Of a DNA stretch of 64,000 nt, positions 7,289 to 16,102 are shown piece by piece. A program made the position numbers and the translations under genes. Origin of the DNA: an uncultured Oscillospiraceae bacterium. GTDB taxonomy: Bacteria; Bacillota; Clostridia; Oscillospirales; Ruminococcaceae. The notes under the pieces were generated by a model that saw only the letters and a program-made list of their open reading frames with translations, did no database searches and was not told the origin of the DNA. The stretch covers positions 62,001-126,000 of the forward strand of contig CAJJZS010000002.1 in NCBI GenBank assembly GCA_905197685.1, written 5' to 3'. The stretch's first letter is position 1. Every line of letters starts with the position of its first letter.

Positions 7289-9016
7289 TTAAACGGACAG
7301 TTCTTCCTTTCCAAACTGCGCGTTGTAAAAATCCCGATATACGCTTTCCTTGTCCATCAATTCCTTATGAGAACCCTCCGCGCAAATTTCTCCTTTTTCC
7401 AGATAAACAATCTTATCGCACCGCTCCACCAAACCAATCAGCTTATGCGCTGTAAACACAATGGTTTTCTGCGGATATTCTTTTAGAATATTTTCGGTAA
7501 TCTGCATCGTGTTTACCGGGTCCAGCGCAGACATCGACTCGTCCAGCATTAAAATCTCAGGGTTGCTCAGCAAAGTTTTTGCGATAGAAACTCTCTGACG
7601 CTCTCCTCCGGAAAGCTGTGTTCCGCCTTCCCCCACCTGTGTCTGTAAACCGTTCGGGAGTTTTTCCAAAACGCTTTGCAATCCGGCAATTCGGATTACC
7701 CGCTCTGTTTCTTCCTCCGATGCAGTAGGATTTCCCAAGCGAATATTTTCCAACACTGTTCCCGACCACAGCGAAATATCCTGAAATACAATTCCGCAGA
7801 TGCGGCGCAGGTCGCTTAAAGGAATTTCATCCAGCTCCCTGTCATCCAGCATAATTTTTCCCTCTTGCGGGATATAAAATCGCATCAAAAGGCTGCACAG
7901 CGTACTTTTTCCGGAACCGCTCGTTCCAATCAAAGCAACTTTCTGCCCTTTTTGAATATTCAGGTTGATTTTCTGTAAAACAGGTTCTTTTCCGTATCGG
8001 AAAGAAACATCCTGAAAACAAATGCCTCGGCTAAATTCCGAATATCGGGGCAGATTTTCTCCGTAATCTTCCTCCGGTTTATCCATAATTTCCTGTATCT
8101 TCTTTACGCTTACCATAATCTGTCGAATATCCTGATAAATGTTAAAAAAGTTGAGCATCGGGTCGGTTAACATTCCGTTATACATCATCAAAGCCGAAAG
8201 TCCTCCGATAGACAACATCCCGACGCTTACCCGATAACCGCCGTAAATCATAATCAGAGCGATAACACCCATAAACATCATCGAATACAGGCACTCCACC
8301 GAAAGGATAAACTTCTTTAAACGGTATGTCTTTTTGTTTGTGTTTTCGCTGACCTCGGCAATTCGTCCGTAGAACTCTTTTTCTTTTGAGAAGGATTTAA
8401 TTTCTTTGATACCCCGAATACTTTCGTTAAATTTCCCCCACATCTTCTCCATTGCAGTCCGCTGAGCTTTGGTCAGGCGCTCCGTCACCCGACCGCTTTT
8501 GGAAGAAACCAATATCATCATAATCCCGATTGGAATCATCACCATCGTAATGCGCCAATCAATACTCCACATAAAATAAAATCCCATACCGAACATAATC
8601 AGGTTTTGTGTCAGCAAAATGATTGACTGCAAAATACCGCTTGCTGAAACAGAAGCGTCCTGCATCATACGAAACATCAAATCGCTGGAATCGGTTGTCG
8701 CAAAAAAGGACATCGGCAAACGCTCCAGTTTTCCAAAAATTCCCGTCCTCATATTATGGCTGATTTGAATCTCCAGTTTTTCACTGAACAAAGAGGTCAA
8801 CATATTGAATACAGCTTGCAGAATTTCAAACAGAAGATAAGCTCCTCCAATCAGCAGAATCACCCGGATTCCTTTCTGTTCCACGCAGGCGTTAATTAAA
8901 TCTTCCACCACTTTCACCGGGTAGGTGCTGAAAAAACTGCTTAGAAAAATGCAGGAAATTAAAACCGCAATCTGCACTCCCGTTCCTTTTAACGAAGTTT
9001 TTATCATTTGTTTCAT
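7289..9016 (-). CDS. ABC exporter, fused permease and ATPase
   Basis: This 575-residue half-exporter would act as a dimer in the membrane. The N-terminal ABC_membrane domain has about six helices (residues 10-310). The ATPase domain has Walker A GTSGSGKST (364-372), the signature LSGGERQR (468-475) and Walker B ILMLDE (to E493). The substrate is unknown; sequence alone cannot separate lipid, peptide or drug export. The gene is monocistronic and has an extended -10 promoter at 9054-9062. Confidence 0.9.
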   Translation of the reverse strand: MKQMIKTSLKGTGVQIAVLISCIFLSSFFSTYPVKVVEDLINACVEQKGIRVILLIGGAYLLFEILQAVFNMLTSLFSEKLEIQISHNMRTGIFGKLERLPMSFFATTDSSDLMFRMMQDASVSASGILQSIILLTQNLIMFGMGFYFMWSIDWRITMVMIPIGIMMILVSSKSGRVTERLTKAQRTAMEKMWGKFNESIRGIKEIKSFSKEKEFYGRIAEVSENTNKKTYRLKKFILSVECLYSMMFMGVIALIMIYGGYRVSVGMLSIGGLSALMMYNGMLTDPMLNFFNIYQDIRQIMVSVKKIQEIMDKPEEDYGENLPRYSEFSRGICFQDVSFRYGKEPVLQKINLNIQKGQKVALIGTSGSGKSTLCSLLMRFYIPQEGKIMLDDRELDEIPLSDLRRICGIVFQDISLWSGTVLENIRLGNPTASEEETERVIRIAGLQSVLEKLPNGLQTQVGEGGTQLSGGERQRVSIAKTLLSNPEILMLDESMSALDPVNTMQITENILKEYPQKTIVFTAHKLIGLVERCDKIVYLEKGEICAEGSHKELMDKESVYRDFYNAQFGKEELSV

Positions 9017-9330
9017 TGCTTTGCTCCCCTTTTCCGCAACTTAAAGCAATAACATTATATCACAAAAATTTTATTTCTTCTACTAAATTCTTGCTCTGTT
9101 TATCTATAAAGCCCGATACACCGTAAAAGTAAGAATATGTTTTGTCTTTTATTATCTTTACTTTCCGATTTTGATTCTGCCTGTTTCTTTAAAAAATTGC
9201 CGATAAAAGCCTTGTAATGTTAAATCTATGTAAAATCGGGTTAAATCTTTGTATAGGTTATTGCAATTTTCGGGAAATTTGTGTATAAAATAATTAAAGA
9301 ATAAATTTGTAGAATTATGGAGGAACTGTT
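9017..9330. other. Divergent intergenic region between ABC exporter and Na/Pi cotransporter
   Basis: These 314 bases are AT-rich and hold no gene. A minus-strand extended -10 (TGATATAAT, 9054-9062) serves the ABC exporter. The plus-strand promoter of the cotransporter is at 9261-9289. I see no RNA gene or riboswitch. Confidence 0.6.
9261..9289 (+). promoter_or_regulatory. Promoter of Na/Pi cotransporter
   Basis: -35 TTGCAA (9261-9266) and -10 TATAAA (9284-9289) are separated by 17 bp and lie about 40 bases upstream of the GTG start. Confidence 0.65.
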
Positions 9331-10974
9331 GTGAAGATTACAGATGTCATTAGTTTGCTTGGAGGTCTGGGACTGTTTTTGTACGGTATGCAGATGATGA
9401 GTAACGGTTTGGAAGCCGCTGCCGGCAATCGTATGAAAAAAATCCTGGAAAAATTAACTGCCAACCGATTTTTAGGAGTATTGGTCGGCGCGGGCATCAC
9501 CGCCGCGATTCAATCCTCCTCCGCTACCACCGTTATGGTTGTCGGCTTTGTAAACTCCGGTATGATGACGCTCAGCCAGGCTGTCTGGATTATCATGGGC
9601 GCAAATATCGGTACCACCATTACCGGTCAGCTGATTGCTTTGGATGTGGGCGCCTTCGCTCCGTTGTTTGCCTTTATCGGCGTGGCTCTCATCGTCTTTT
9701 TAAAGCAGGAAAAGGTACACCACTACGGAAAGATTATCGCAGGTTTGGGTATCCTCTTCATCGGTATGGACATGATGAGCGCCGCCATGATGCCTTTGCG
9801 CGAGTCTGAAGCCTTCATCTCTCTGATGACAAAATTCTCAAATCCGGTTCTCGGTATCCTTGCCGGCGCTGTATTTACCGCTGTGATTCAATCTTCTTCC
9901 GCTTCGGTCGGTATTCTTCAGGCACTTGCAAGCAGCGGCGTCATCGGTCTTTCTCAGGCTGTCTACGTTCTGTTCGGTCAGAATATCGGTACCTGTATTA
10001 CCGCAGTTCTGGCTTCTATCGGAACCAGCAGAAGCGCAAAGCGCACCACCATCATTCACCTGCTGTTTAACCTGATTGGAACCACCATCTTCACCGTTAT
10101 TTGTATTCTCACCCCGTTCACCGCTTTGGTGGAAAGCTTTACCCCTGCCAACGTATCGGCGCAGATTGCAAATATGCACACCATCTTTAACATTACAACC
10201 ACCCTGCTGTTGCTGCCGTTCGGCGCATATCTTGCAAAGATTGCAACCAAAATTCTTCCCGACCTGCCGGAAGAAAAGAACGACGTTATGCATCTGGAAT
10301 TTATCCATCCGGTTATTCCGATTGAAAACCGCGGCGAAACCAAAATCGGTCTTTCCGCTATCGCAATCACCGCTGTAAAAAATGAACTTCTTCGCATGAC
10401 CGAAATGACTTCCGAAAACGTTTCTCTGAGCTTTGACGCAGTAAAGGAAGGCAAAACTTCCATGCTGCCGGATATCAGAGACCGCGAGGAATATATCGAC
10501 TACCTGAACAAGGAAATTTCCAAATACATTTCCAAGATTCTGGTAAAAGAAAGAAATCCGAAGGATTCTCAGTATATGAGCGCCTTGTTTAAGGTTTGCG
10601 GCAATCTGGAGCGTATCGGCGACCATGCCGTAAATATCTGCGAATACACCACTATGATGAAGGAAAAAGGCATTACTTTCTCCAAAGAGGTTCTCAGTGA
10701 AATCTCTCTGATGAAGGAAGCCTGCTCCAAAGCGATGGAGTTAATCAACCGTCTCCAGAAAGAGGGCGGCAATATCGCAGAGATTGAAAAGATTGAACAG
10801 CAAATCGACGATATGACCGAAAGCTTCCGCAAGAGTCAGATTGACCGTATGCAAAGCGGAAAATGTTCCGACGAGGGCTGTGTGCTTTATTCCGAAATGC
10901 TCACCGACTTCGAGCGTATCGGCGACCATATCCTCAATGTCGGTCAGGAAATTGCGCTGGGCGCAACAGAATAA
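9331..10974 (+). CDS. Na+/phosphate cotransporter with PhoU-like C-terminal domain
   Basis: This 547-residue membrane protein belongs to the PNaS (NptA/YjbB) family. It has the duplicated QSSSA motif: QSSSATT at 61-67 and QSSSAS at 187-192, the inverted-repeat core of Na/Pi symporters. The C-terminal ~200 residues are helical and PhoU-like, with two copies of an ERIGDH motif. The family moves phosphate with sodium, in or out depending on the member. The start is GTG at 9331 with GGAGGAAC at 9319-9325. The gene is monocistronic, ending at a strong bidirectional terminator. Confidence 0.93.
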   Translation: MKITDVISLLGGLGLFLYGMQMMSNGLEAAAGNRMKKILEKLTANRFLGVLVGAGITAAIQSSSATTVMVVGFVNSGMMTLSQAVWIIMGANIGTTITGQLIALDVGAFAPLFAFIGVALIVFLKQEKVHHYGKIIAGLGILFIGMDMMSAAMMPLRESEAFISLMTKFSNPVLGILAGAVFTAVIQSSSASVGILQALASSGVIGLSQAVYVLFGQNIGTCITAVLASIGTSRSAKRTTIIHLLFNLIGTTIFTVICILTPFTALVESFTPANVSAQIANMHTIFNITTTLLLLPFGAYLAKIATKILPDLPEEKNDVMHLEFIHPVIPIENRGETKIGLSAIAITAVKNELLRMTEMTSENVSLSFDAVKEGKTSMLPDIRDREEYIDYLNKEISKYISKILVKERNPKDSQYMSALFKVCGNLERIGDHAVNICEYTTMMKEKGITFSKEVLSEISLMKEACSKAMELINRLQKEGGNIAEIEKIEQQIDDMTESFRKSQIDRMQSGKCSDEGCVLYSEMLTDFERIGDHILNVGQEIALGATE

Positions 10975-11003
10975 TCGCTTTCCCCTTTTCTTTTCTATAA
11001 AAC

Positions 11004-11051
11004 AAAAGCCATCGGCAGCTTTGAAAATCAAAGCTGCCGATGGCTTTTTCC
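11004..11051. terminator. Strong bidirectional terminator
   Basis: A perfect stem of about 20 bp (11004-11023 with 11029-11048) has a 5-nt loop, an A-run before it and a T-run after it. It separates the convergent Na/Pi cotransporter and FakA-like genes. Confidence 0.93.
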
Positions 11052-11061
11052 TTATTACGCA

Positions 11062-11313
11062 CTATCCGTGCAGCTCTTCCGACTGCCGCTGCATATTCTC
11101 AACCACAATATCGTAAATATCTCCCAAAGAAGCGCAGTATTCCAGCACCTTCCATGGGGAATTGGTGTGGTAGTGCAGCTTCATCAGCTCGCTGTCCCCC
11201 ACAACAATCAAACAATCTCCCTGAAAATGTTCGGTGATATAATCATTGATTTGGTCTTCGGTCGCTTTGCTGCCTTCGATTAAAAGCTGGGTGTCAAAAC
11301 GATACTCCAACAT
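11062..11313 (-). CDS. Small stand-alone protein resembling part of FakA/YloV
   Basis: This 83-residue protein resembles a stretch of the C-terminal region of FakA/YloV (DAK2-fusion, fatty acid kinase). It has QGDCLIVVGDSELMKLHYHTN, then PWKVLEYCASLGDIYDIVVENM. It lacks the DhaL kinase domain, so it cannot be a kinase. Upstream TTG and ATG starts exist, but ATG 11313 has AAAGGATGAGG just ahead. It sits 21 bases after the U32 peptidase gene and is the last gene of the long run that begins at thyX. I infer a binding or regulatory role only. Confidence 0.7.
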   Translation of the reverse strand: MLEYRFDTQLLIEGSKATEDQINDYITEHFQGDCLIVVGDSELMKLHYHTNSPWKVLEYCASLGDIYDIVVENMQRQSEELHG

Positions 11314-11334
11314 ATTCCTCATCCTTTCCAAACG

Positions 11335-12600
11335 CTATTCCGCCGCTGCCCTGCGAATAATCGAACCTTCCGGCAGATTCAGTCCCTTTGCCGGCATGGT
11401 GAGCTTCATCATGGCATTGTTTGCCGTTTCCCGCTCATTTCCCAGTTCATCGGTAATCTGTGTTACAGTGTAGGCAATCGGACGATCCTCCGGGGTCTGA
11501 AACGGGTAGATAATTTCCACTTCTTCTCCCAAAGAGAATTTGTTTCTCTGGGTACAATACAGGGTATCTCCCTGCGTTTTGTCCACAACTGCCACAACAT
11601 CCCACTGACGAACATATCCGCTGTTTTCGTAGTACTGTCCTTCCTCCGGGCGACCGAAATAGAATCCGGTAGAATACTGACGGTGGCTCACCTTTCTGGT
11701 TTCCTCCTCCAGCCATGCCGGAATATGAAAGTTCTTCGGGTCCCTTTTATATAAATTTACTGCCTGACGGTAAGCGTTGGTAATAACCGCAACATAGTAA
11801 AAGGACTTTGCCCTGCCTTCAATCTTTAAAGAAGTAACACCCGCATCAATCACCTTGTCCAGATATTCTATCATGCACATATCCTTCGCATTCAGGATAT
11901 AGCTTCCCTTTTCGTCCTCATAGATTGGGAAATACTGTCCCGGACGTTTTTCCTCCACCAGATGATAGCCCCAGCGGCATGGCTGCGCACATTCTCCGCG
12001 GTTTGCGTCCCTTCCCACCATATAATTGGAAAGCAGGCATCTTCCCGAAAAAGACATACACATCGCGCCGTGTACAAAAGTTTCAATCTCCAGTTCCGGC
12101 GGGGTTTTATCCCGAATCCGCTTAATATCGTCCAACGGCAGCTCTCTTGCCAAAACCACACGCTTTGCGCCCAGGCGATACAGTTCGTTTGCAGTCAGGT
12201 AGTTTACAATTCCCGTTTGGGTGGAAATATGAACGTCCACATCGGGAATCACCCTTTTTGCTTCCATCAAAACACCGATATCCGCTACAATCACCGCATC
12301 CACTCCCGCTGCCTGCGCGCTGCGCAGATAATCCGCCAGCCGGTCTACCTCACTGTTCAGCGGCAGCGTATTGCAGGTCAAATATACCTTAACGCCTTTT
12401 GCATGGGCATATTCCACCGCCTTTTTCATTGTGTCAAAGTCAAATTTTGCGGAAGAAGCGCGCATACCGAAAGCCGTGCCGCCCAAATAAACCGCGTCCG
12501 CGCCGTAATTGACCGCATAGGTTAATCGCTCGTAATCTCCCACCGGAGCCAAAACCTCGGGATAGTGCGAATCCAATAAAATTTTATCTTGCTGTGCCAT
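11335..12600 (-). CDS. U32 family peptidase / tRNA hydroxylation-type protein
   Basis: Members of this family include TrhP (YegQ, YrrO), which hydroxylates tRNA uridine 34, and collagenase-like proteins. The 421-residue product starts MAQQDKILL and has PEVLAPVGDYERL and NYGADAVYLGG near the N-terminus. The U32 signature block carries four cysteines (181, 188, 204, 208) that could hold an Fe-S cluster. ATG 12600 has GGAGGAG directly upstream; an earlier in-frame start has no such site. TrhP-type activity is inferred from family and length. Confidence 0.87.
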   Translation of the reverse strand: MAQQDKILLDSHYPEVLAPVGDYERLTYAVNYGADAVYLGGTAFGMRASSAKFDFDTMKKAVEYAHAKGVKVYLTCNTLPLNSEVDRLADYLRSAQAAGVDAVIVADIGVLMEAKRVIPDVDVHISTQTGIVNYLTANELYRLGAKRVVLARELPLDDIKRIRDKTPPELEIETFVHGAMCMSFSGRCLLSNYMVGRDANRGECAQPCRWGYHLVEEKRPGQYFPIYEDEKGSYILNAKDMCMIEYLDKVIDAGVTSLKIEGRAKSFYYVAVITNAYRQAVNLYKRDPKNFHIPAWLEEETRKVSHRQYSTGFYFGRPEEGQYYENSGYVRQWDVVAVVDKTQGDTLYCTQRNKFSLGEEVEIIYPFQTPEDRPIAYTVTQITDELGNERETANNAMMKLTMPAKGLNLPEGSIIRRAAAE

Positions 12601-12650
12601 ATTTCTCCTCCGTCTGTCATTCAAAACTGTAATTTTTCTTGTAAAAGCAG

Positions 12651-12675
12651 TTCAGCCCGTCATAAACGGGCTGAA
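12651..12675 (-). terminator. Hairpin between mltG and U32 gene
   Basis: A perfect 10-bp stem (TTCAGCCCGT with ACGGGCTGAA) has a 5-nt loop. The T-run that follows on the minus strand is weak and displaced (CTGCTTTT). It probably attenuates transcription rather than ending it fully. Confidence 0.6.
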
Positions 12676-12681
12676 TGATCT

Positions 12682-14007
12682 CTATTCTCCGCTTTCTTCC
12701 ACCGCTTCTTTGCTCTTGAGCTGTTCGTTTACCTGCGCCGCTTTGCGCTTGTTCGCTTCATGCTCTGCGTCGGTTGCCGCAAAATAGTAGTTGCCTGCAT
12801 CGTCCGAAACAAAGAAGTAGTAATCGGTATCTGCCGGATGAATTGCCGCTTCAATCGCATCCATACCCGGATTGCAGATTGGACCGATCGGAAGTCCGAC
12901 CACCTTATTGGTGTCATACGCATCGTACATCGCCTGATTATCTTCGGTCATAAAGTAGCGAATGTCGTCTCGGATATAGTTTCCGGTTGCATCGGACTGC
13001 AAATACGGGAAGTTTGCGCTGTTATTTAAACGGTTGTGGAATACCGAGGAAACCATCTTCATATTTTCCAGGTCTGTCGCCTCTTTTTGGATAATCGAAG
13101 CCAAGGTCATCAGATTATCCAATTCGCCCAAACCGCCGGAAAGATTGCGGATATCCTTCATCACTTCGCTATCCACCCTGTTGTCGAAGTTGTTGAAGAA
13201 TTTCTTCACTACTTCCTTCGGATTCATATTGGTGTAGAACTCGTAGGTATCCGGGAAGATGTAACCCTCATATTTGCGGAAGCGCAGCTCCTCATCGGGA
13301 ACCAGTCCCGCAAAGTTATAACTGCTGTAATCGCCCTCTTCCAGCGCATCATAAAATTCCTGGGCGGTGCAAACCTTATTTTCCTCCAGCAATTCCCCAA
13401 TTTGACGCTGGGTCATACCTTCGCGGAAGGTGATACTGACAATATCGGATTCCACATTGTCATATGCCAGATGGTCCATAATCTGATCATATCCCCATTT
13501 GTTGTTGAGTACAAAGGTTTTCGGAAGGAAGGTTCCTTCTTTTTCCTTTAATTTTGCGTACATTTCAAAAACAAATTTCTGAGAAATAACGCCGCTGTCT
13601 TTCAGCACATCGGCAGTCTTGCTGACAGACGCTGCCTGTTCTTCGGTCAAAGTTACCTCAATCTGCTTGTCCTCCTGCCCCAGTCCCAGCAGGTCGCTTG
13701 CGCTGACTAAGGCAAAGTACGCCAAAAAGACGGCAATTCCGACGAATACACAGATTAAAACCAAACTTTCGGTGAATCGTCCCAGTTTGGAAAGTCCTTT
13801 TTTCTTTTTAACAGGCTCTTCAAAATTTCCAAACTGCGCTTTTCCGCTGAAAGAATCGGGCGCAACCTTCATGTCCTCATCGTCATCTTGGGAAAACCAC
13901 TGTGTCCGCTCGTCCTGAAATCGGGATTGGTTTCCCTTTTTCGGAGGTTCTTCCCGATTGGAACCAAAATAGCGGTTAAGCTCTTCTCTGTCCTTTTCGT
14001 TCCTCAT
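12682..14007 (-). CDS. mltG: Endolytic murein transglycosylase MltG
   Basis: MltG (YceG) cleaves nascent glycan strands at the outer face of the membrane and helps set glycan length. The 441-residue protein has a charged cytoplasmic N-terminus (1-75), one membrane helix (~79-101) and an extracytoplasmic domain. This contains EGYIFPDTYEF (247-257) and the catalytic glutamate in ASIIQKEA (E309). The C-terminal GPICNPG and AIHPADTDYYFFV segments are typical. Its start overlaps the end of the FTHFS ligase gene by 32 bases. Confidence 0.95.
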   Translation of the reverse strand: MRNEKDREELNRYFGSNREEPPKKGNQSRFQDERTQWFSQDDDEDMKVAPDSFSGKAQFGNFEEPVKKKKGLSKLGRFTESLVLICVFVGIAVFLAYFALVSASDLLGLGQEDKQIEVTLTEEQAASVSKTADVLKDSGVISQKFVFEMYAKLKEKEGTFLPKTFVLNNKWGYDQIMDHLAYDNVESDIVSITFREGMTQRQIGELLEENKVCTAQEFYDALEEGDYSSYNFAGLVPDEELRFRKYEGYIFPDTYEFYTNMNPKEVVKKFFNNFDNRVDSEVMKDIRNLSGGLGELDNLMTLASIIQKEATDLENMKMVSSVFHNRLNNSANFPYLQSDATGNYIRDDIRYFMTEDNQAMYDAYDTNKVVGLPIGPICNPGMDAIEAAIHPADTDYYFFVSDDAGNYYFAATDAEHEANKRKAAQVNEQLKSKEAVEESGE

Positions 14008-14647
14008 GTTTTTTCTCCTTTCGTCCCCGGTTCGGCATTTTTTTCACCTTTGAGCTATGCTTTACCGGACAGCATCTGCGGATATAACGGTCGGTTACCA
14101 AAATATCAATCGGCACGTCATATCTGCCGCCCATCAATCTCGGGCGCACGCAGTCGCTGTAATTTACCCCTATTTTTACCCCTTCAAAACCGGATAAATA
14201 GCGGTCGTAATATCCCCCGCCGTAGCCTACACGGTAGCCGCGGTAATCGTTGCAAAATGCCGGAACAATGCAGACTGCGTCCGAGGTATTCTGCAAAACA
14301 GGCAAAGAGGCGTCCGGCTCTAAAATGCCGTATGCGCCGTCCTTTAAATCGTCCATGCTTTCAATCAGGTGCATATTCATCTTTCTGGTGTTTTCCACAC
14401 AGCGGGGAGCCGCTACCTTTTTTCCGTCCTCCCATGCCTTTTTCATCAATCTGCGAGTATCCACTTCCAACTCTTTGGACACATACACCACAATTGTCTT
14501 TGCCCGGCGGTACTGTTCCATCGAAACCAGGCGGTCATAAATCGCTCGGTCCTTTTTTGCTGCCGTTTCCGGCGGCATTTCCCGACGGATTTTTCTCATC
14601 TGTTCCCGAATTTCTTTTTTATATAATCTTAAATCTATTTTTGGCAT
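13976..14647 (-). CDS. 5-formyltetrahydrofolate cyclo-ligase
   Basis: This enzyme converts 5-formyl-THF to 5,10-methenyl-THF using ATP, returning folate to the one-carbon pool. The 223-residue protein has a basic N-terminus (KKEIREQMRKIRREM) and the signature GYGGGYYDRYL (141-151). Its C-terminal ~30 residues form an unusually Lys/Arg-rich extension. It overlaps both neighbours: DJ-1 by 13 bases and mltG by 32, which indicates translational coupling. It shares an operon with thyX and tmk. Confidence 0.93.
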   Translation of the reverse strand: MPKIDLRLYKKEIREQMRKIRREMPPETAAKKDRAIYDRLVSMEQYRRAKTIVVYVSKELEVDTRRLMKKAWEDGKKVAAPRCVENTRKMNMHLIESMDDLKDGAYGILEPDASLPVLQNTSDAVCIVPAFCNDYRGYRVGYGGGYYDRYLSGFEGVKIGVNYSDCVRPRLMGGRYDVPIDILVTDRYIRRCCPVKHSSKVKKMPNRGRKEKKHEERKGQRRA

Positions 14648-15189
14648 TGGATTTCATCCTTTACTGACTGCGCTGCCCGCTCTCCCTTTAAAGCCGAAAC
14701 AAGCTCCAATGCAAACTCTAAACAGGCGGCAGGACCTTTCGCCGTAATACAATTTCCGTCTTTTACTACAAATTCTCCGGTGCAAACCGCATTTTTCGGC
14801 TCGCAGCCCGGATATGCGGTTGCTTTTTTTCCGTTTAAAATCCCCAGGTTCCCCAAAACGGAGGGAGCCGCGCAGATTGCCCCGATTAAAATCTGATGCT
14901 CCTGCGCATAACAAAGCCATTTTGCAACGGTTGCAGAGGCTGCCAGCCGCTCGGTTCCCGCTCCTCCGGGCAGAACAATCATCTGCATCTCCTTTTCGGT
15001 CACTTCATTCTCTGTTATATCGCACAAAACAGGAATCCCGTGAGCGCCCACTACCACCTTGCCGCCGTGCATTGCGGGGTTGGTTCCTACCGCAGCGGTC
15101 TGAACCGCAATCCCGCTGCGTCTGAGCAGGTCAATCGGGGCGATTGCCTCCATTTCCTCAAATCCGTTTGCCAGAAATACTGTCACCAT
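14635..15189 (-). CDS. DJ-1/PfpI family protein
   Basis: This 184-residue protein has a DJ-1 fold with the reactive cysteine in the nucleophile elbow GAICAAPS (C106) and the supporting glutamate at E14 or nearby in FEEMEA. The VLPGGAGTERL segment precedes it. Family members act in oxidative stress, as chaperones or as glyoxalases; the function here is not fixed by sequence. It sits in the thyX operon between a GNAT gene and the FTHFS ligase. Confidence 0.9.
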   Translation of the reverse strand: MVTVFLANGFEEMEAIAPIDLLRRSGIAVQTAAVGTNPAMHGGKVVVGAHGIPVLCDITENEVTEKEMQMIVLPGGAGTERLAASATVAKWLCYAQEHQILIGAICAAPSVLGNLGILNGKKATAYPGCEPKNAVCTGEFVVKDGNCITAKGPAACLEFALELVSALKGERAAQSVKDEIQCQK

Positions 15190-15207
15190 AATCTGTCAGC
15201 TCCTTTT

Positions 15208-16080
15208 TCAGTCAAGCAAAAACGAAAGGTATTCTTGCTCTGTATCTTGTAAAAATTCTTCTTCCCGATAAAAACGAACCATTCCCACCGGCGAAAGCTC
15301 GCCTTCGCCCTCTGCCGGAAGGCGAAACACCGTCGAACAGTCATAAAAATATGCCCGAAGCAGCTGCACCGAATCCTCTTCCTTCCTGCCCGGCTCGGTC
15401 AACAGTTCTTTTACAATCACTTCGTTGTCCGAATAACGGTACAGGTTGCAGATTCCCAAATTTGTTTCTCCCTGAATCAAGCGATAAAATCCGCCGTGAT
15501 ACAGCTCGCTTTCCCGACGGGCAAAGCGCAGGTGCCGCTCGCCCCAAACAACCGCGTTTTTCGGCGCGATTTTTCTCCGCTCCGAAAGATATTCCGTTTC
15601 CGAAAGCGGCTGCAAAAAAATTTCTCCGGACTCGGCAGGATTTCCAAGCGGGGCAAAGACCTGCTTTCTCCCCGCAAACCAGGGGGTGTATCCCCTTTTT
15701 CCGTAAAAATCATACAGCTGCGCCGTTGCGGGAGCTAACAATGCAGCCTCCACTCCCTGCCGCTGCATCTCACAGTCGGCATGGGCAAGCAGCTTTGTAC
15801 TGATTTGCCTTCCCTGCGCTTCGGGAAGCGTTGCCACCGCAAACAGATAGCGAGCGTCCGCTTCCCTTTCTCCGACCCGATACCGGCAGGGCAGCAGCGT
15901 CAACATTCCCAACACCTTCCCGTCCTGCTGATAGACCAGAGTCTGTTCCGGACCGTACAACAAAGAAAAATACAAGTTCAGATAGGCGTCCTCCGCCTCA
16001 AAACATTCCCTCCAGATTTGTTTCATCTGTTCGACTTCATCTTTATCTTGGGAGGTTAAAAATCGAATTTGTTCCATCAA
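15208..16080 (-). CDS. GNAT-family N-acetyltransferase with C-terminal extension
   Basis: This 290-residue protein has an N-terminal GNAT domain (1-150). The acetyl-CoA binding loop is ATLPEAQGRQISTKLL, followed by AQLYDFYGKRGY. The C-terminal half may hold a second, degenerate acyltransferase or sterol-carrier-like domain, as in Eis-type proteins; that part is inferred from length and layout. The substrate is unknown. It lies 22 bases after the DUF2156 gene in the thyX operon. Confidence 0.8.
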   Translation of the reverse strand: MMEQIRFLTSQDKDEVEQMKQIWRECFEAEDAYLNLYFSLLYGPEQTLVYQQDGKVLGMLTLLPCRYRVGEREADARYLFAVATLPEAQGRQISTKLLAHADCEMQRQGVEAALLAPATAQLYDFYGKRGYTPWFAGRKQVFAPLGNPAESGEIFLQPLSETEYLSERRKIAPKNAVVWGERHLRFARRESELYHGGFYRLIQGETNLGICNLYRYSDNEVIVKELLTEPGRKEEDSVQLLRAYFYDCSTVFRLPAEGEGELSPVGMVRFYREEEFLQDTEQEYLSFLLD

Positions 16081-16102
16081 ACACCCTCCGCGCTCGTTTG
16101 TT

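Noticed and set aside
13888..14667. Plus-strand open frame over mltG and FTHFS ligase
   Set aside because: Antisense shadow; both minus-strand genes have full family motifs.
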